This document shows positions 55,073 through 63,284 of a stretch of DNA of 64,000 nt, one piece after another. The position numbers and the translations under genes were made by a program. The stretch is from IMG/VR virus record IMGVR_UViG_3300010397_000041, positions 28,426 through 92,425 of that record; one strand, 5' to 3'. Position 1 is the stretch's first letter; each line of letters starts with the position of its first letter. Origin of the DNA: a virus. The notes under the pieces were generated by a model. The model ran no database searches. It was not told the DNA's origin and saw only the letters and a list, made by a program, of their open reading frames with translations.

Positions 55073-55772
55073 CGGTCTGGTCTCCCGGCGCGATCCGCAT
55101 CTTCGGCATGCATTCGGTCTCCGACGCCTCGGTGATCGCGTCGGCGAGCCGGCCGATCAGCGCGGCCTCGGCGGCGGTCAGCGGCATCACGACACGGGTC
55201 TTGTCGTCGCAGCCCGAGACGGTCACCGTGTGCGGCACCGCCGGCTCCGTGCCGGCCCCGGCCTGCTCGGCGAGCCAGCTGCGGTACACCTCAAGCGCGT
55301 CGGTCACGCCGGCGCCGTCGTACTCGTCGCCCGGGCCGGCCAGCGCGTACGCCTCCCCCGCCGCCTCGACCACACCGCCAGGCGGCGCCGGCGGGTTCGC
55401 GAGCGCAGCCTGGAGACGTGCGACCTCAGCGAGCAGGACGTCGACGTACTCCCACGACCGGGCGAGGAAGTCGGCGTCCGGATGGCGAACGCCGATCACA
55501 TCGGCCCGGTAGACCCGGCTGTCCCAACGGGAGATGGCGGTCGGCGCGACCTCGAACACGGGCAGCTCGACGGCCTTGACCATCAGCCGGTTCACCGGGA
55601 ACCGGGGCTGCGCGCGCGCCGCACCCCAGCGGACGAAGTCCATGACGACGTTCCGGCCGCGCCGCGACGCGAGATACAGGTTCTGAACGTCGAGGTTGCC
55701 GAACCATCCCCACGGGCCTGGGGTGACCGACCGGTGGTGGGCCCGGATCTCGGGCACAGTCGGCTCACTCAT
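55059..55772 (-). CDS. Ead/Ea22-like phage protein
   Basis: 237 residues from ATG 55772. SEPTVPEIRAHHRSVTPGPW, GWFGNLDVQNLYLASRRGRN, VVMDFVRWGAARAQPRFPVN, DARVYRADVIGVRHPDADFL-like SRVYRADVIGVRHPDADFLA. The IRAHH...TPGPWxW start and HPDADFLAxSWEY motif are typical of phage ead/Ea22-type early proteins. Unknown molecular role. Confidence 0.6.
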   Translation of the reverse strand: MSEPTVPEIRAHHRSVTPGPWGWFGNLDVQNLYLASRRGRNVVMDFVRWGAARAQPRFPVNRLMVKAVELPVFEVAPTAISRWDSRVYRADVIGVRHPDADFLARSWEYVDVLLAEVARLQAALANPPAPPGGVVEAAGEAYALAGPGDEYDGAGVTDALEVYRSWLAEQAGAGTEPAVPHTVTVSGCDDKTRVVMPLTAAEAALIGRLADAITEASETECMPKMRIAPGDQTDDDD

Positions 55773-56052
55773 GGCGACCACCGACCGGAGTCGGCGGCAC
55801 CTCGAAGGCGTGCCACATGCGCGACCCGGCGAGCCAGCTACCGAGGTGCGTACCGCCTGGAAAGGGCTCGGCGGTCTGCACGACCACGAAGGAACGCGCC
55901 GGGGCCGCTGGTGCGCCTTCCCGGTGGACCTCCCAGATGCAGGGCAAGCCGTCTGGGTCCAGGCCCGCGTGGATGATGCTGGCGCCTACTGGCAGTTTGA
56001 GGGCCGCAGCAGGAATGCGGTGCTTCCAGATGACATTCGGAACCGCGCTCAC
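55765..56052 (-). CDS. DUF7352-like small phage protein
   Basis: 95 residues: VPNVIWKHRIPAAALKLPVG, ASIIHAGLDPDGLPCIWEVH, ARSFVVVQTAEPFPGGTHLG, RMWHAFEVP. The pattern IWK-x-LP-GA-I-H...PCIWE...F-V-GT...WH-FE resembles small phage proteins I know under this DUF. Function not known; often beside recombination genes. Confidence 0.6.
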   Translation of the reverse strand: MSAVPNVIWKHRIPAAALKLPVGASIIHAGLDPDGLPCIWEVHREGAPAAPARSFVVVQTAEPFPGGTHLGSWLAGSRMWHAFEVPPTPVGGRHE

Positions 56053-56609
56053 CGCGGATCACCGCCTGCCGGCGCCGTGGTGGTGCCAGTCGTGGCAGCC
56101 GGCGCGCCCGGAGTCACGCCCGACGACATGACGAATGGCGCGCACGCAGCGGCGAACAGCAGTAGCGCAACCACGACGACGACCACCGCGAAGCCGATCG
56201 CCATCCGTCGGCCCGACGGCGGCCGAAGCGCCTCCGGCGGGCCGACCGGCTTGGTCAACGCCATCCAGCGGGCCGGCCGTACCTCCGCCGTCGGCTCAGG
56301 CGCCGGCGCCGGCTCGGGCTCCGCCGGCGGGAGCGGCACAGAGATGGTCGCTGGCGTCGGGTCCGGGCCGAGCGGCAGCCGCGCCGCGAGAAGCACCCGC
56401 GGAATCCGCACCGTCGAGGTCGAGTCTTCCCCCGGAGGCCGGGACGGCGGCAGCGGCGGCACCCAGCTACCGCGCGGCGGAAACGCCAGGTCCTCCGGCA
56501 GTGCGGCCGGGACGGCGGCCGGAGGCAGCCCGGACACGCCGTCCCGCCAATCCGGGATGTCCTGAGTCGCCTGAATACCGGCCTTCCTGACGCTGTGGCG
56601 GCCGCTCAT
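56049..56609 (-). CDS. Pro-rich membrane protein
   Basis: 186 residues from ATG 56609. SGRHSVRKAGIQATQDIPDW, long Pro/Ala region (PEPAPAPEPTAEVRP), then one membrane helix MAIGFAVVVVVVALLLFAAA with a short external tail. Type-II membrane topology is likely. Possibly involved in exclusion or host envelope change; unproven. Confidence 0.55.
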   Translation of the reverse strand: MSGRHSVRKAGIQATQDIPDWRDGVSGLPPAAVPAALPEDLAFPPRGSWVPPLPPSRPPGEDSTSTVRIPRVLLAARLPLGPDPTPATISVPLPPAEPEPAPAPEPTAEVRPARWMALTKPVGPPEALRPPSGRRMAIGFAVVVVVVALLLFAAACAPFVMSSGVTPGAPAATTGTTTAPAGGDPR

Positions 56610-56857
56610 CGGGCGCACCTTTCTGCGGTGAGACCCAGCGCGGCCAGCAGCTCACGCAGGTCATCCGGCCCGGTGGCGGCCCGAGCGCAAGCCAGCGCCG
56701 CCGCCCTGTCCTGGCCCCGCGTCGTCTCAATCACCGGGCCGACCAGTCCGAGCGTGTCCACAACGCTTCCGCCGAAGGCCTGGTTCGTGGGGTCGCCCGT
56801 CGGCCGGGTGTGGTCACGGCGAAGGCGACTGTCGGGCTTCCACGCACGGGCGCTCAT
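56606..56857 (-). CDS. Small hypothetical protein
   Basis: 83 residues: SARAWKPDSRLRRDHTRPTG, DPTNQAFGGSVVDTLGLVGP, VIETTRGQDRAAALACARAA, DDLRELLAALGLTAERCAR. Unknown; conserved-looking helical C-terminal half. Confidence 0.5.
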   Translation of the reverse strand: MSARAWKPDSRLRRDHTRPTGDPTNQAFGGSVVDTLGLVGPVIETTRGQDRAAALACARAATGPDDLRELLAALGLTAERCAR

Positions 56858-57063
56858 GCCGCTGCCCGCCGCTCCGTTGAGCCGGTGAGCTGGCCGTTCC
56901 GGTCGGCGTAGGCATCCACGACCATCTGGTGGAGCGATTCGATGAACCGGCTCAGGTCGCCGACCTCCTGGTGCAGCACGTCCATCCGCCGCCGGCCTGT
57001 ATCGCCGTACACGCTGTGCTCGGCGGGCCGGCCGGCGCTGACGCGGAGCGGGGTCGCCGTCAT
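56854..57063 (-). CDS. Small hypothetical protein
   Basis: 69 residues: TATPLRVSAGRPAEHSVYGD, TGRRRMDVLHQEVGDLSRFI, ESLHQMVVDAYADRNGQLTG. Helical; directly coupled to RecT (ATG overlaps its stop). Unknown. Confidence 0.5.
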   Translation of the reverse strand: MTATPLRVSAGRPAEHSVYGDTGRRRMDVLHQEVGDLSRFIESLHQMVVDAYADRNGQLTGSTERRAAA

Positions 57064-58361
57064 CGCATGCTCTCCGCGATCTCGTCGGGCGACCGCAGGT
57101 CGGTCCAGTCCTCGTCGTCCGGGCTCGCGCCGCCTGCCTCATCGGCCGGCTCCGTGTCCGCGACATCGCCGGCCGGCGCCAGAGGGAAGAGGGCGGACAT
57201 GGCGCCGGTCTCCATGGCCTTCGCAGCGGCCTTCCACACCTGGTCGACCTCGGCGCGGGTGAGGTCATTCGCCGTCGTGATCGGCCGGCCCACGACGTTC
57301 GTCATCGCCTTGTGCCGGTCCGCATCTGCCGTGATCTTGAGGTCGGAGAGGTATTTGTGCATCCGCCGCATCTCGTTCTCCGGCGCCGGAAGCTGCCAGA
57401 GGCGGACCCGTAGCGCCTCGTCCATCGCCGCGGCGATGTCTGCAGGCAGGCCCTGCCGCTTCGCGTGCGCGACCTGGCCGTTCAGCTCCCGCCAGGTGTC
57501 GACGTCCGCCGCTGGAATCGCAGCGAGCGTCTTCTCGATCCACCGCCGGTCGTCGTCCGCCATCGCACCGTCAGCCGGCGCGTCCGCGCCATTGCCGACG
57601 ATCACGGTCGTCTGGTCTGCGATCCGCTGGCGTGCGGTCGGCGGACCTGCCTGCCGCGACTCCGAGTCGAGATGGTCCATCTCGCCCTCGTAGAAGACGC
57701 CGGAGAAGTCCTCCGGGTAGGCCATCCGCAGCGCCAACGCCTCGCAGCATTTGGAGAGCATCTGGTCGCCGCCGCCTTTGCCCCACCGGCCGGTCGGCGT
57801 GCCGGAGCTGTTCGTCTGGACGTAGGCCGCCCAGCGGCAGACCGCGACGAACTCCTCGACCCGTCCAAGCCGGTCAGTGCGGATCACGGTGAAGCGGGCG
57901 GCGTGCGGGTTCCCGTCGCCGAGCCAGACGTCGCGCCAGACGCCGTCCTTGCCGCACCATTCGGCGGCTGGGATCTTCCGCTCGCGGTCGCCGTAGCTGT
58001 AGGACGAGCCGTCGAGGCGGGCGGCACGGCGGCCGATGAGCCGGTAGCCGTCGATCCCCGTCTGGATTGTGTACTTGGTGACGTACACGTCGCGCCACTG
58101 CCCATGCTCGTCCTGACGCCGTTCCTTCGACTGCCGGCCGATCATGTAGATCTGTTTGGTGAACGGATCGAGGCCGCGGCGCTGCGACTGGTGCAGGAAC
58201 ACGGCGAGATCGCCTTCGGGGGCGTCCTTGAGGCCGAGCTGCGCGAGCGCGGCCCGCTGGTGCGGCAGCCATGTCGTCTGTGCGTCCGAGATCGCGAGGA
58301 CGCCGCCCGCGCGCGGTTCGGCGACCGCGACGGCGGCGTGGTCGGTGGTAGCGACGGTCAT
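57060..58361 (-). CDS. recT: RecT/Bet-type single-strand annealing protein
   Basis: 433 residues from ATG 58361. Core matches phage Bet/RecT: LAVFLHQSQRRGLDPFTKQI, YMIGRQSKERRQDEHGQWRD, TIQTGIDGYRLIGRRAARLD, and EFVAVCRWAAYVQTNSSGTP, then DQMLSKCCEALALRMAYPED, FSGVFYEGEMD. It anneals complementary single strands during recombination and replication restart. It is coupled to the exonuclease gene upstream (ATG overlaps its end), as expected for a RecE-RecT pair. Confidence 0.88.
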   Translation of the reverse strand: MTVATTDHAAVAVAEPRAGGVLAISDAQTTWLPHQRAALAQLGLKDAPEGDLAVFLHQSQRRGLDPFTKQIYMIGRQSKERRQDEHGQWRDVYVTKYTIQTGIDGYRLIGRRAARLDGSSYSYGDRERKIPAAEWCGKDGVWRDVWLGDGNPHAARFTVIRTDRLGRVEEFVAVCRWAAYVQTNSSGTPTGRWGKGGGDQMLSKCCEALALRMAYPEDFSGVFYEGEMDHLDSESRQAGPPTARQRIADQTTVIVGNGADAPADGAMADDDRRWIEKTLAAIPAADVDTWRELNGQVAHAKRQGLPADIAAAMDEALRVRLWQLPAPENEMRRMHKYLSDLKITADADRHKAMTNVVGRPITTANDLTRAEVDQVWKAAAKAMETGAMSALFPLAPAGDVADTEPADEAGGASPDDEDWTDLRSPDEIAESMR

Positions 58362-59230
58362 AGGTCGTAGTCCTCGTCTGGGATCCACGTCGCGTAGGAC
58401 GGGAGGGAAAGCGGCTGGATGTCGACCGGGTACCCGGGCCAAAGGCCGGTCGCCTGGCAGTCGCGGAATGTCTTCAGCGCCTTCGTGACGCGAGCGTCGC
58501 CGACCTCGCACGCCAGCCGGTCGAACTCGTAGGCCGCAGTGAGGTATGGCGGCGTCTTCTCGACGACGAGATGGATGAACTCGGGCTCTACGTCGTCGTC
58601 GATGCCGAGCTGCGCGCGTAGCGCTCTCACGCCGCGCAGGTAGAGCGCGTACTGGTCGTGGTAGCCGTAGTTCGCGGCGTCACGCCGGAAAGCCTCCTTG
58701 GAGGCGTTCTTCGACGTCTTGAGGTCGACGATCGTGGCCTTGTTCGACAAGTCGAGCCGGCCGCGACACCAGACGCCCGTCTCCTCGTCGCGCCAGAACA
58801 TCGACCGCTCCGCGATGCCACCGTCGAGGAGCGCGGAGAGAGGCGACGCCCGGAATCCGGCGACCATCGCCTGGACCTGCGCCCACTCGCTCGTCTTCAG
58901 CGGAGTGAGACCGGCCTGGAGCGCCTGAGCGCGCGCGGCCTTGGCGTCCTTGGTCGTCCAGGCGTCGAAGGGCAGGGGAACGTACTCGGCGCCGGTTCCG
59001 AGCACGATGGAGTGAAAGACCCGGCCGAGCTCGAAGTCGGTCTTGTCGGGCCGTCCGTGCTCCCGATACCAGGCGAAGTGCGCCGGAGTTCGGAGGATTT
59101 CCTTGACGCCGGTCGAGGAGATCGACCCTTCGGCGACAGGATCAAGGTGGTACAGGTCCTCCGGCATGCCGTCGACGAGGCATGGTTCAGTGATGATCGC
59201 CGGCACGGCTGGCGCCGTCGGGGCGGTCAC
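58358..59230 (-). CDS. PD-(D/E)XK exonuclease (RecE/YqaJ-like)
   Basis: 290 residues from GTG 59230. EDLYHLDPVAEGSISSTGVK, EILRTPAHFAWYREHGRPD, FELGRVFHSIVLGTGAEYVP (H73), then CRGRLDLSNKATIVDLKTSK with acidic/basic catalytic residues D160, D169, K171, and ANYGYHDQYALYLRGVRA (Q193). This is the RecB-like nuclease fold used by RecE/lambda-exo partners of RecT. It would resect double-strand ends for annealing by the next gene product. Confidence 0.85.
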   Translation of the reverse strand: MTAPTAPAVPAIITEPCLVDGMPEDLYHLDPVAEGSISSTGVKEILRTPAHFAWYREHGRPDKTDFELGRVFHSIVLGTGAEYVPLPFDAWTTKDAKAARAQALQAGLTPLKTSEWAQVQAMVAGFRASPLSALLDGGIAERSMFWRDEETGVWCRGRLDLSNKATIVDLKTSKNASKEAFRRDAANYGYHDQYALYLRGVRALRAQLGIDDDVEPEFIHLVVEKTPPYLTAAYEFDRLACEVGDARVTKALKTFRDCQATGLWPGYPVDIQPLSLPSYATWIPDEDYDL

Positions 59231-59526
59231 AGGAGTCCGTCCCGATAGCGCTGCCGGTAGAACCGCAACGCGCTGTGCTGCTCGACGAGCAGATCGGCCA
59301 GGTCGCTGTGCGGCATCCGCCGGATGAGTTCCTCGGCGAACGCCTTCCACCGGTCCCGCTCACCGCGCAACTCGGCGACGTCCTCGGCGTGCATCGCCTC
59401 TCGGCAGTCACACGCGGGGTGGTGGTTGCCGCAGAGCGCGGCCCGCAGGTCGCCGGTGTCCCGCGGCGCCGTGTAGGCGACGGTCGATCCGTCGAGAAAC
59501 CGGATCGTGGGCAGGAGCGCCTTCAC
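59227..59526 (-). CDS. Small hypothetical protein
   Basis: 99 residues from GTG 59526. KALLPTIRFLDGSTVAYTAP, LRAALCGNHHPACDCREAMH, ELRGERDRWKAFAEELIRRM, EQHSALRFYRQRYRDGLL. Has a CGNHHPACDC cluster and a charged helical tail. Unknown, coupled to the nuclease. Confidence 0.55.
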   Translation of the reverse strand: MKALLPTIRFLDGSTVAYTAPRDTGDLRAALCGNHHPACDCREAMHAEDVAELRGERDRWKAFAEELIRRMPHSDLADLLVEQHSALRFYRQRYRDGLL

Positions 59527-60002
59527 CGGCCACCGCCGAGCGCGCCCGGCCCGCCGAGTGCGGCGACGTGCGCCCGGGCGGCCGTCTCGACGTCCTCGCA
59601 CGCTGCCGCGTACGAGGCGAGGGACGCCTGCGACGGCTCCTCGAACGACTCGGCCGCAGCACGGACCGCCGCCCCGATCAGCGCCTGGAGCGTCTCGCCG
59701 GCCGCACGGGGCGCCGCCTGCGCTGGTTGCGAGGGCTCGACGCAGACGGGCAGCGGCTTCCCAACGATCCGGGCGCCCACGTCGAGGAGATCGTCGGTGT
59801 CCAGCGGAGCGCCGGAATGGGCACCCCAACCGTCGGTCGCGCGGCGGAAGCGAAGGCCGCCGTCCGTCTCGACGACCGTGTCCACGGGCGCCGAGTCGAG
59901 CTGCTGGCGGGTCGCGTGCCGCTCCGGATCGGCCATGATCCACGGGTTCGCGGCCAGCCACGCGGCGGTGATCTGCGGCGCGGGCATGGCGATGTTGACC
60001 AT
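59523..60002 (-). CDS. Hypothetical protein
   Basis: 159 residues from ATG 60002 (TGATG). VNIAMPAPQITAAWLAANPW, ADPERHATRQQLDSAPVDTV, VETDGGLRFRRATDGWGAHS, then a helical C-terminal half (ETLQALIGAAVRAAAESFEE). No family recognised. Confidence 0.55.
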   Translation of the reverse strand: MVNIAMPAPQITAAWLAANPWIMADPERHATRQQLDSAPVDTVVETDGGLRFRRATDGWGAHSGAPLDTDDLLDVGARIVGKPLPVCVEPSQPAQAAPRAAGETLQALIGAAVRAAAESFEEPSQASLASYAAACEDVETAARAHVAALGGPGALGGGR

Positions 60003-60550
60003 CAGGCCACTGCCACGGAAATCTCGCCGTTTCGGATCCGCTGCGAGGCGTCGGCGATCACGCGGGCCTGCCTGCCGCCGCGGACGAGGAGCATCAGCCG
60101 CTGCGAGGGGAGGAGCTGGCCGCGGATCTGATCGAGCGTCAGGAGTAGCGGGCCGGGCCAGTTCCCACCGCCGGCGTGCCAGCCGCCTGCGTCGCCGTCG
60201 TACAGCCAGACGCGGGCGTCGCCGTCGTCGCCGGTCGCGATGAGGTCGCCGTGCCGTTCGGCGCCGTCGTAGAGCGGCGGCACGTCGAGCAACTGGTGTC
60301 CGGCCGGGCCGACGAGCAGCCCGCCGCCGTCGGCGGGCTCGGTGGTCTGGGCGGTCCGATGCCAGGCGGCGAGGCCGGCGAGGAGCTGGCCCATCGCGGC
60401 CAGCTCGGCGGCGTCGGGATGCTCGACGAGCGACAGCTCGTGGAGGCGCGCGACCATGCGGCCGGCGGCGCGGTCGGCGGTGTCGACGAGGTTGCCGGCC
60501 CACTGGGTCCGTGGGATCGGCCTCGTCTCGGCCGGTAGGGTAGTGGTCAA
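60002..60550 (-). CDS. Hypothetical protein
   Basis: 182 residues from TTG 60550, preceded by AGGAG at 5 bases. TTTLPAETRPIPRTQWAGNL, MVARLHELSLVEHPDAAELA, GLAAWHRTAQTTEPADGGGL, WLYDGDAGGWHAGGGNWPG, SQRLMLLVRGGRQARVIADA. Mixed; first of the recombination operon after the switch. Unknown. Confidence 0.55.
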   Translation of the reverse strand: MTTTLPAETRPIPRTQWAGNLVDTADRAAGRMVARLHELSLVEHPDAAELAAMGQLLAGLAAWHRTAQTTEPADGGGLLVGPAGHQLLDVPPLYDGAERHGDLIATGDDGDARVWLYDGDAGGWHAGGGNWPGPLLLTLDQIRGQLLPSQRLMLLVRGGRQARVIADASQRIRNGEISVAVA

Positions 60551-60584
60551 CAGGACTCCTGCAGAGGACTTGTTGGTGTGCGGG

Positions 60585-60607
60585 CCCCGGCCGGGCAGCG
60601 GCCGGGG
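60585..60607. terminator. GC-rich hairpin near start of early operon
   Basis: CCCCGGCC (60585-60592) pairs with GGCCGGGG (60600-60607), followed on the plus strand by TTTCGTGCTTTCC. The U-run is on the plus side, although no plus-strand gene lies just before it; on the minus strand it could act as an attenuator. Confidence 0.4.
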
Positions 60608-60663
60608 TTTCGTGCTTTCCGGGCCGTGTCGCCAACGCGACATCCCGGGGTGAAGCAGTGGCG

Positions 60664-60990
60664 TCAGACAGCCGGGTTGGCGCCCGCCTTCGTCCGCCGT
60701 CCCCGGCCGGGCCGCTTCTCGGCGGCGCTCAGGTCCTCCCGCCGCTTCTGGTACGCAGCGAGAACGGACCTTCGGACAAAGCGCTTCGCCCTGGGCCCGT
60801 CGCTGTTCTGGTAGGAGGCCAGGAACGCCGGGTCGCTCGGGTCGCGGCCGATCAGGTCGAAGACCTTCCAGCGGCTGACGCCGAGGATCTGGGCCACGTC
60901 ATCGATGCCGAGGGCCTCGTCCGGAGAGCCGTCCGCGGTCACACCGGCCGCGCCTGCGGAGTCTTTTACGGTCGTGTTCGACGTGGCCAT
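60664..60990 (-). CDS. Excisionase-like HTH protein
   Basis: 108 residues. N-terminal tail (ATSNTTVKDSAGAAGVTADG), then EALGIDDVAQILGVSRWKVF and DLIGRDPSDPAFLASYQNS, RAKRFVRRSVLAAYQKRRED: the excisionase/HTH-17-like pattern (VAxxLGVSxxxVxxLI...RRxxxxAYxxxR). Divergent from the repressor candidate. A TAGAGT about 7 bases from the ATG suggests a leaderless message, with an operator-like CTAGACC overlapping it. It likely controls excision and the early operon. Confidence 0.7.
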   Translation of the reverse strand: MATSNTTVKDSAGAAGVTADGSPDEALGIDDVAQILGVSRWKVFDLIGRDPSDPAFLASYQNSDGPRAKRFVRRSVLAAYQKRREDLSAAEKRPGRGRRTKAGANPAV

Positions 60991-61109
60991 GAACGCACTC
61001 TAGACCAGACAAGACCGTGTCTGTCCAACAACGGGTCGTCTACGACCGTCCCGTGCGTCTAGTGCGGTCTTGTTGGGTCTAGGTGGTCTGTTGTGGCACC
61101 ATCTGGCCT
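60991..61109. promoter_or_regulatory. Divergent control region with CTAGACC sites
   Basis: Between the divergent excisionase and repressor genes. CTAGACC at 61000-61006 overlaps the minus -10 candidate TAGAGT (60997-61002); GGTCTAG at 61076-61082 lies before the repressor gene. Further copies are at 61498-61504 and 63134-63140/63161-63167. CTAG is rare in bacterial genomes, so repeated copies here are notable. Confidence 0.6.
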
Positions 61110-61511
61110 GTGGCAGAGGAACCGACGCTTGAGGACCGCCTGCGCCTCGCCGCGCTCGTCGAGAGAGATCGAGACCGGCTCGGCAAGAGCATCGTTGAGG
61201 TCTACGGCCAACACGAGACGAAAGATCGTTTCGTCGCGGGCGGCAAGGCCCAGGTCAAGACTCTCCGCCGCATCGAGAGGGCGTTGGAGTGGGCAGATCT
61301 CGCAGCGAACGAGATCCTCGCGGGCGCCGCCGAGCCGCGCCTGCGCGACGACGACGCCGAGGGCAGAGCCAAGACGAGGAAAGTCTGGTACGCCGAGGGA
61401 GCGCAGGTGCTGGAAGCCCTCGCGTACACGAGCCCCGAGGAGCACGCGCAGATTATGGCGATCTTGGATGCGGCTCGGCGGCGTGAACAGGGGCATACTA
61501 GACCTAACTAG
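61110..61511 (+). CDS. Immunity repressor candidate (degenerate XRE HTH)
   Basis: 133 residues from GTG 61110. DRLRLAALVERDRDRLGKSI, VEVYGQHETKDRFVAGGKAQ, VKTLRRIERALEWADLAANE, ILAGAAEPRLRDDDAEGRAK. The segment KTLRRIERALEWADLAANEILAG matches the last helices of actinobacterial XRE proteins (RIExALGW...iLAG). Divergent from the excisionase gene and next to the integrase, the usual place of the repressor. The HTH first half is not typical, so a different DNA-binding role is possible. Confidence 0.55.
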   Translation: MAEEPTLEDRLRLAALVERDRDRLGKSIVEVYGQHETKDRFVAGGKAQVKTLRRIERALEWADLAANEILAGAAEPRLRDDDAEGRAKTRKVWYAEGAQVLEALAYTSPEEHAQIMAILDAARRREQGHTRPN

Positions 61512-61514
61512 GTC
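61498..61514. promoter_or_regulatory. Palindrome-like CTAGACC-TAA-CTAGGTC
   Basis: Overlaps the stop of the repressor candidate. Contains the CTAGACC 7-mer found in the switch region and upstream of the attP candidate. May control the downstream genes (61631 and integrase). A TAATAT follows about 10 bases on, a possible -10. Confidence 0.45.
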
Positions 61515-61630
61515 GTGTAATATCCCATCAAAGCCAACGATGAGCCAACGCCCTAGACAGTGGTGCGACAACCGCGCAGTGTGCCTTGCTGCGCAACAAC
61601 ACTGCACCGCTGTACAGCAAAGGGGCGCTC

Positions 61631-61813
61631 ATGAAGATCCACGTCTCCAAGGCTGACCTACCTGGCCGGGCGTGGCTGGCGGGCGAGACATACGCCGACG
61701 CTGGGGACCCACATGCCAACGTCGTGGTCGACCCATCAAAGATCCCACTTGATCCGGTCGACGCGATCTTTGCCGCAGTCACCCTCGGCATGATCATCTC
61801 AGGGTCCATGTAG
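61631..61813 (+). CDS. Small protein upstream of integrase
   Basis: 60 residues from ATG 61631, AAAGGGG 7 bases upstream: KIHVSKADLPGRAWLAGETY, ADAGDPHANVVVDPSKIPLD, PVDAIFAAVTLGMIISGSM. Short and ends in a hydrophobic segment. Ten bases before the integrase start, probably cotranscribed. Unknown. Confidence 0.55.
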   Translation: MKIHVSKADLPGRAWLAGETYADAGDPHANVVVDPSKIPLDPVDAIFAAVTLGMIISGSM

Positions 61814-61822
61814 GGAGAAAGC

Positions 61823-63097
61823 GTGGCCCACATCCGTGGCCTCGGTCCGCCGAACCCGCACTATCCCAAGCGGGGCAAGAAGAACCTAGGCCCATACAAG
61901 ATCACGGTTAAGCGGAAGGGCTGGGACGACCGCTTCTTCACCCGCGACACCCTGGCCGCCGCAGAAAAATGCGCTCTGCACGCGGAGGAGGACCTCGACA
62001 ACGGGATCGACCCCTACGACCGGTACAAACAGAAGCACAGCGCCGACACCACCACGCTCGAGGCGTTCGCGGAACTGTGGCTCGCCGCCCACTTCCACGA
62101 ACCCAGCACCCGCTACAACGCCGAGCTGACCGTCGCCAAACACATCTTGCCGGTCTTCGGGACACGCGAGCTGACCGACGGCCAGCACCGCATCCGCCCC
62201 ATGGAGATCGACGCCTGGCTGGGGCGGCTCCGGCGCGACCGCGTCCCGAAGACCGGCCGGCCACTCGCGAACGCCACCATCCGCAAGATCTTCGGGCACC
62301 TTGATGGACTCCTCACCGCGGCCGTCCTCGAGGGCCACCTGGCCAAGAACCCCTGCGTCGGCATCGTTCCCCCAAGGGTGCCGAAACGTCCCAAGGTTCG
62401 GCCTGGGCACATCCTGACGCCGGCGCAGGTCATCGCCATCGCCGAGGTGATCCAACGCCCCCGCAAGGGCGCAAAGCCCGGTGCTCCCGTCCTAGAGCGC
62501 AGGCGCCGGTTCGCGATCCTCGTGATCGTGCTCGCGTGGTCCGGGTGTCGGCCGGAGGAGCTGCGGGGGCTGCGCCGCGACGAGGTCCACCCTCTGCGCC
62601 GGCCGGCGCCGACGCTGACAGTGGTCGAGCCGGTGAAGCGGGGCCTGGTCGCGAATCCCACGGAGAACGGGCCGAAGACCGAGCTCTATCACGGCTCGCC
62701 GAAATCGGACGCCGGCCAGCGGGATGTCGAGCTGATCCAGCCTGTCTGGCTGCTGATCGCCGAGCTGATGGCGAACAAGCGGCGGTATGTGTTCGGCACC
62801 CGCAACCAGACGCCCTTTCAGGCGCCGGACTTCCAGGAGATCTGGGACGAGGCGGTGACCTCGCTCGGGCATCCGGAGTGGAGGCCCTACGACCTACGCC
62901 GGTCGCACGCCACCTGGCTGAAGCGGGCGCCGCGGCGTGCGCTGCAGGAGCGGCTCGGGCACGAGCCGCAGGACGTCACCGACCTCTACCAGGACGTGGA
63001 GCCGGAGGACCGCGCGGAGATCCTCACCGTGCTGAACCGGCTCTGGAAGGAGGGCCAGGCCGGCGCGGCGCTGGTCGCGGCGGCCGCCGCACAGTGA
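61823..63097 (+). CDS. int: Tyrosine integrase
   Basis: 424 residues, GTG start with GGGAGAAAG upstream. N-terminal arm- and core-binding parts (GPYKITVKRKGWDDRFFTRD, FHEPSTRYNAELTVAKHILP). Catalytic domain: SGCRPEELRGLRRDEV (R243), SPKSDAGQRDVEL (K294), RPYDLRRSHATWLKR (R359 region), LGHEPQDVTDLYQDV (H380, nucleophile Y389). The protein inserts and excises the prophage at attP/attB. Tyr position and motif spacing fit actinophage integrases. Located next to attP-like repeats. Confidence 0.92.
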   Translation: MAHIRGLGPPNPHYPKRGKKNLGPYKITVKRKGWDDRFFTRDTLAAAEKCALHAEEDLDNGIDPYDRYKQKHSADTTTLEAFAELWLAAHFHEPSTRYNAELTVAKHILPVFGTRELTDGQHRIRPMEIDAWLGRLRRDRVPKTGRPLANATIRKIFGHLDGLLTAAVLEGHLAKNPCVGIVPPRVPKRPKVRPGHILTPAQVIAIAEVIQRPRKGAKPGAPVLERRRRFAILVIVLAWSGCRPEELRGLRRDEVHPLRRPAPTLTVVEPVKRGLVANPTENGPKTELYHGSPKSDAGQRDVELIQPVWLLIAELMANKRRYVFGTRNQTPFQAPDFQEIWDEAVTSLGHPEWRPYDLRRSHATWLKRAPRRALQERLGHEPQDVTDLYQDVEPEDRAEILTVLNRLWKEGQAGAALVAAAAAQ

Positions 63098-63101
63098 TCG
63101 A

Positions 63102-63123
63102 CTCTGGCCCCCGTACGGCCCCC
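63102..63123 (+). repeat. Direct repeat copy 1 (attP-region)
   Basis: CTCTGGCCCCCGTACGGCCC plus CC; a second copy with one mismatch (G to A) lies at 63285-63306, 183 bases away. Contains the palindrome CCGTACGG. Right after the integrase gene, this may be an integrase arm or accessory site, or the remains of a transcription terminator. Confidence 0.5.
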
Positions 63124-63124
63124 T

Positions 63125-63284
63125 CGGGCCAATCTAGACCCGTCCAGTTGACTCTAAAACGGTCTAGTCTTACGGTGGAACACGACCGCACACGACCGTT
63201 TCCGCAGGTCACGGGAGTTGCCTTACAACCTTCTCAGGTTGTCGAGGAATCGCCTCTGCCTGCCGGGACGGTTGCCACATATCG
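63125..63284 (+). other. Candidate attP core and arm sites
   Basis: Contains an inverted pair ACAACCT-TCTC-AGGTTGT (63225-63242) suitable as a tyrosine integrase core with a short overlap; a doubled ACACGACCG-like motif (63179-63198); and inverted CTAGACC...GGTCTAG (63134-63140, 63161-63167). The sequence is gene-free for 220 bases between integrase and next gene. No bordering host gene fragment is visible, so the crossover cannot be fixed. Confidence 0.5.
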
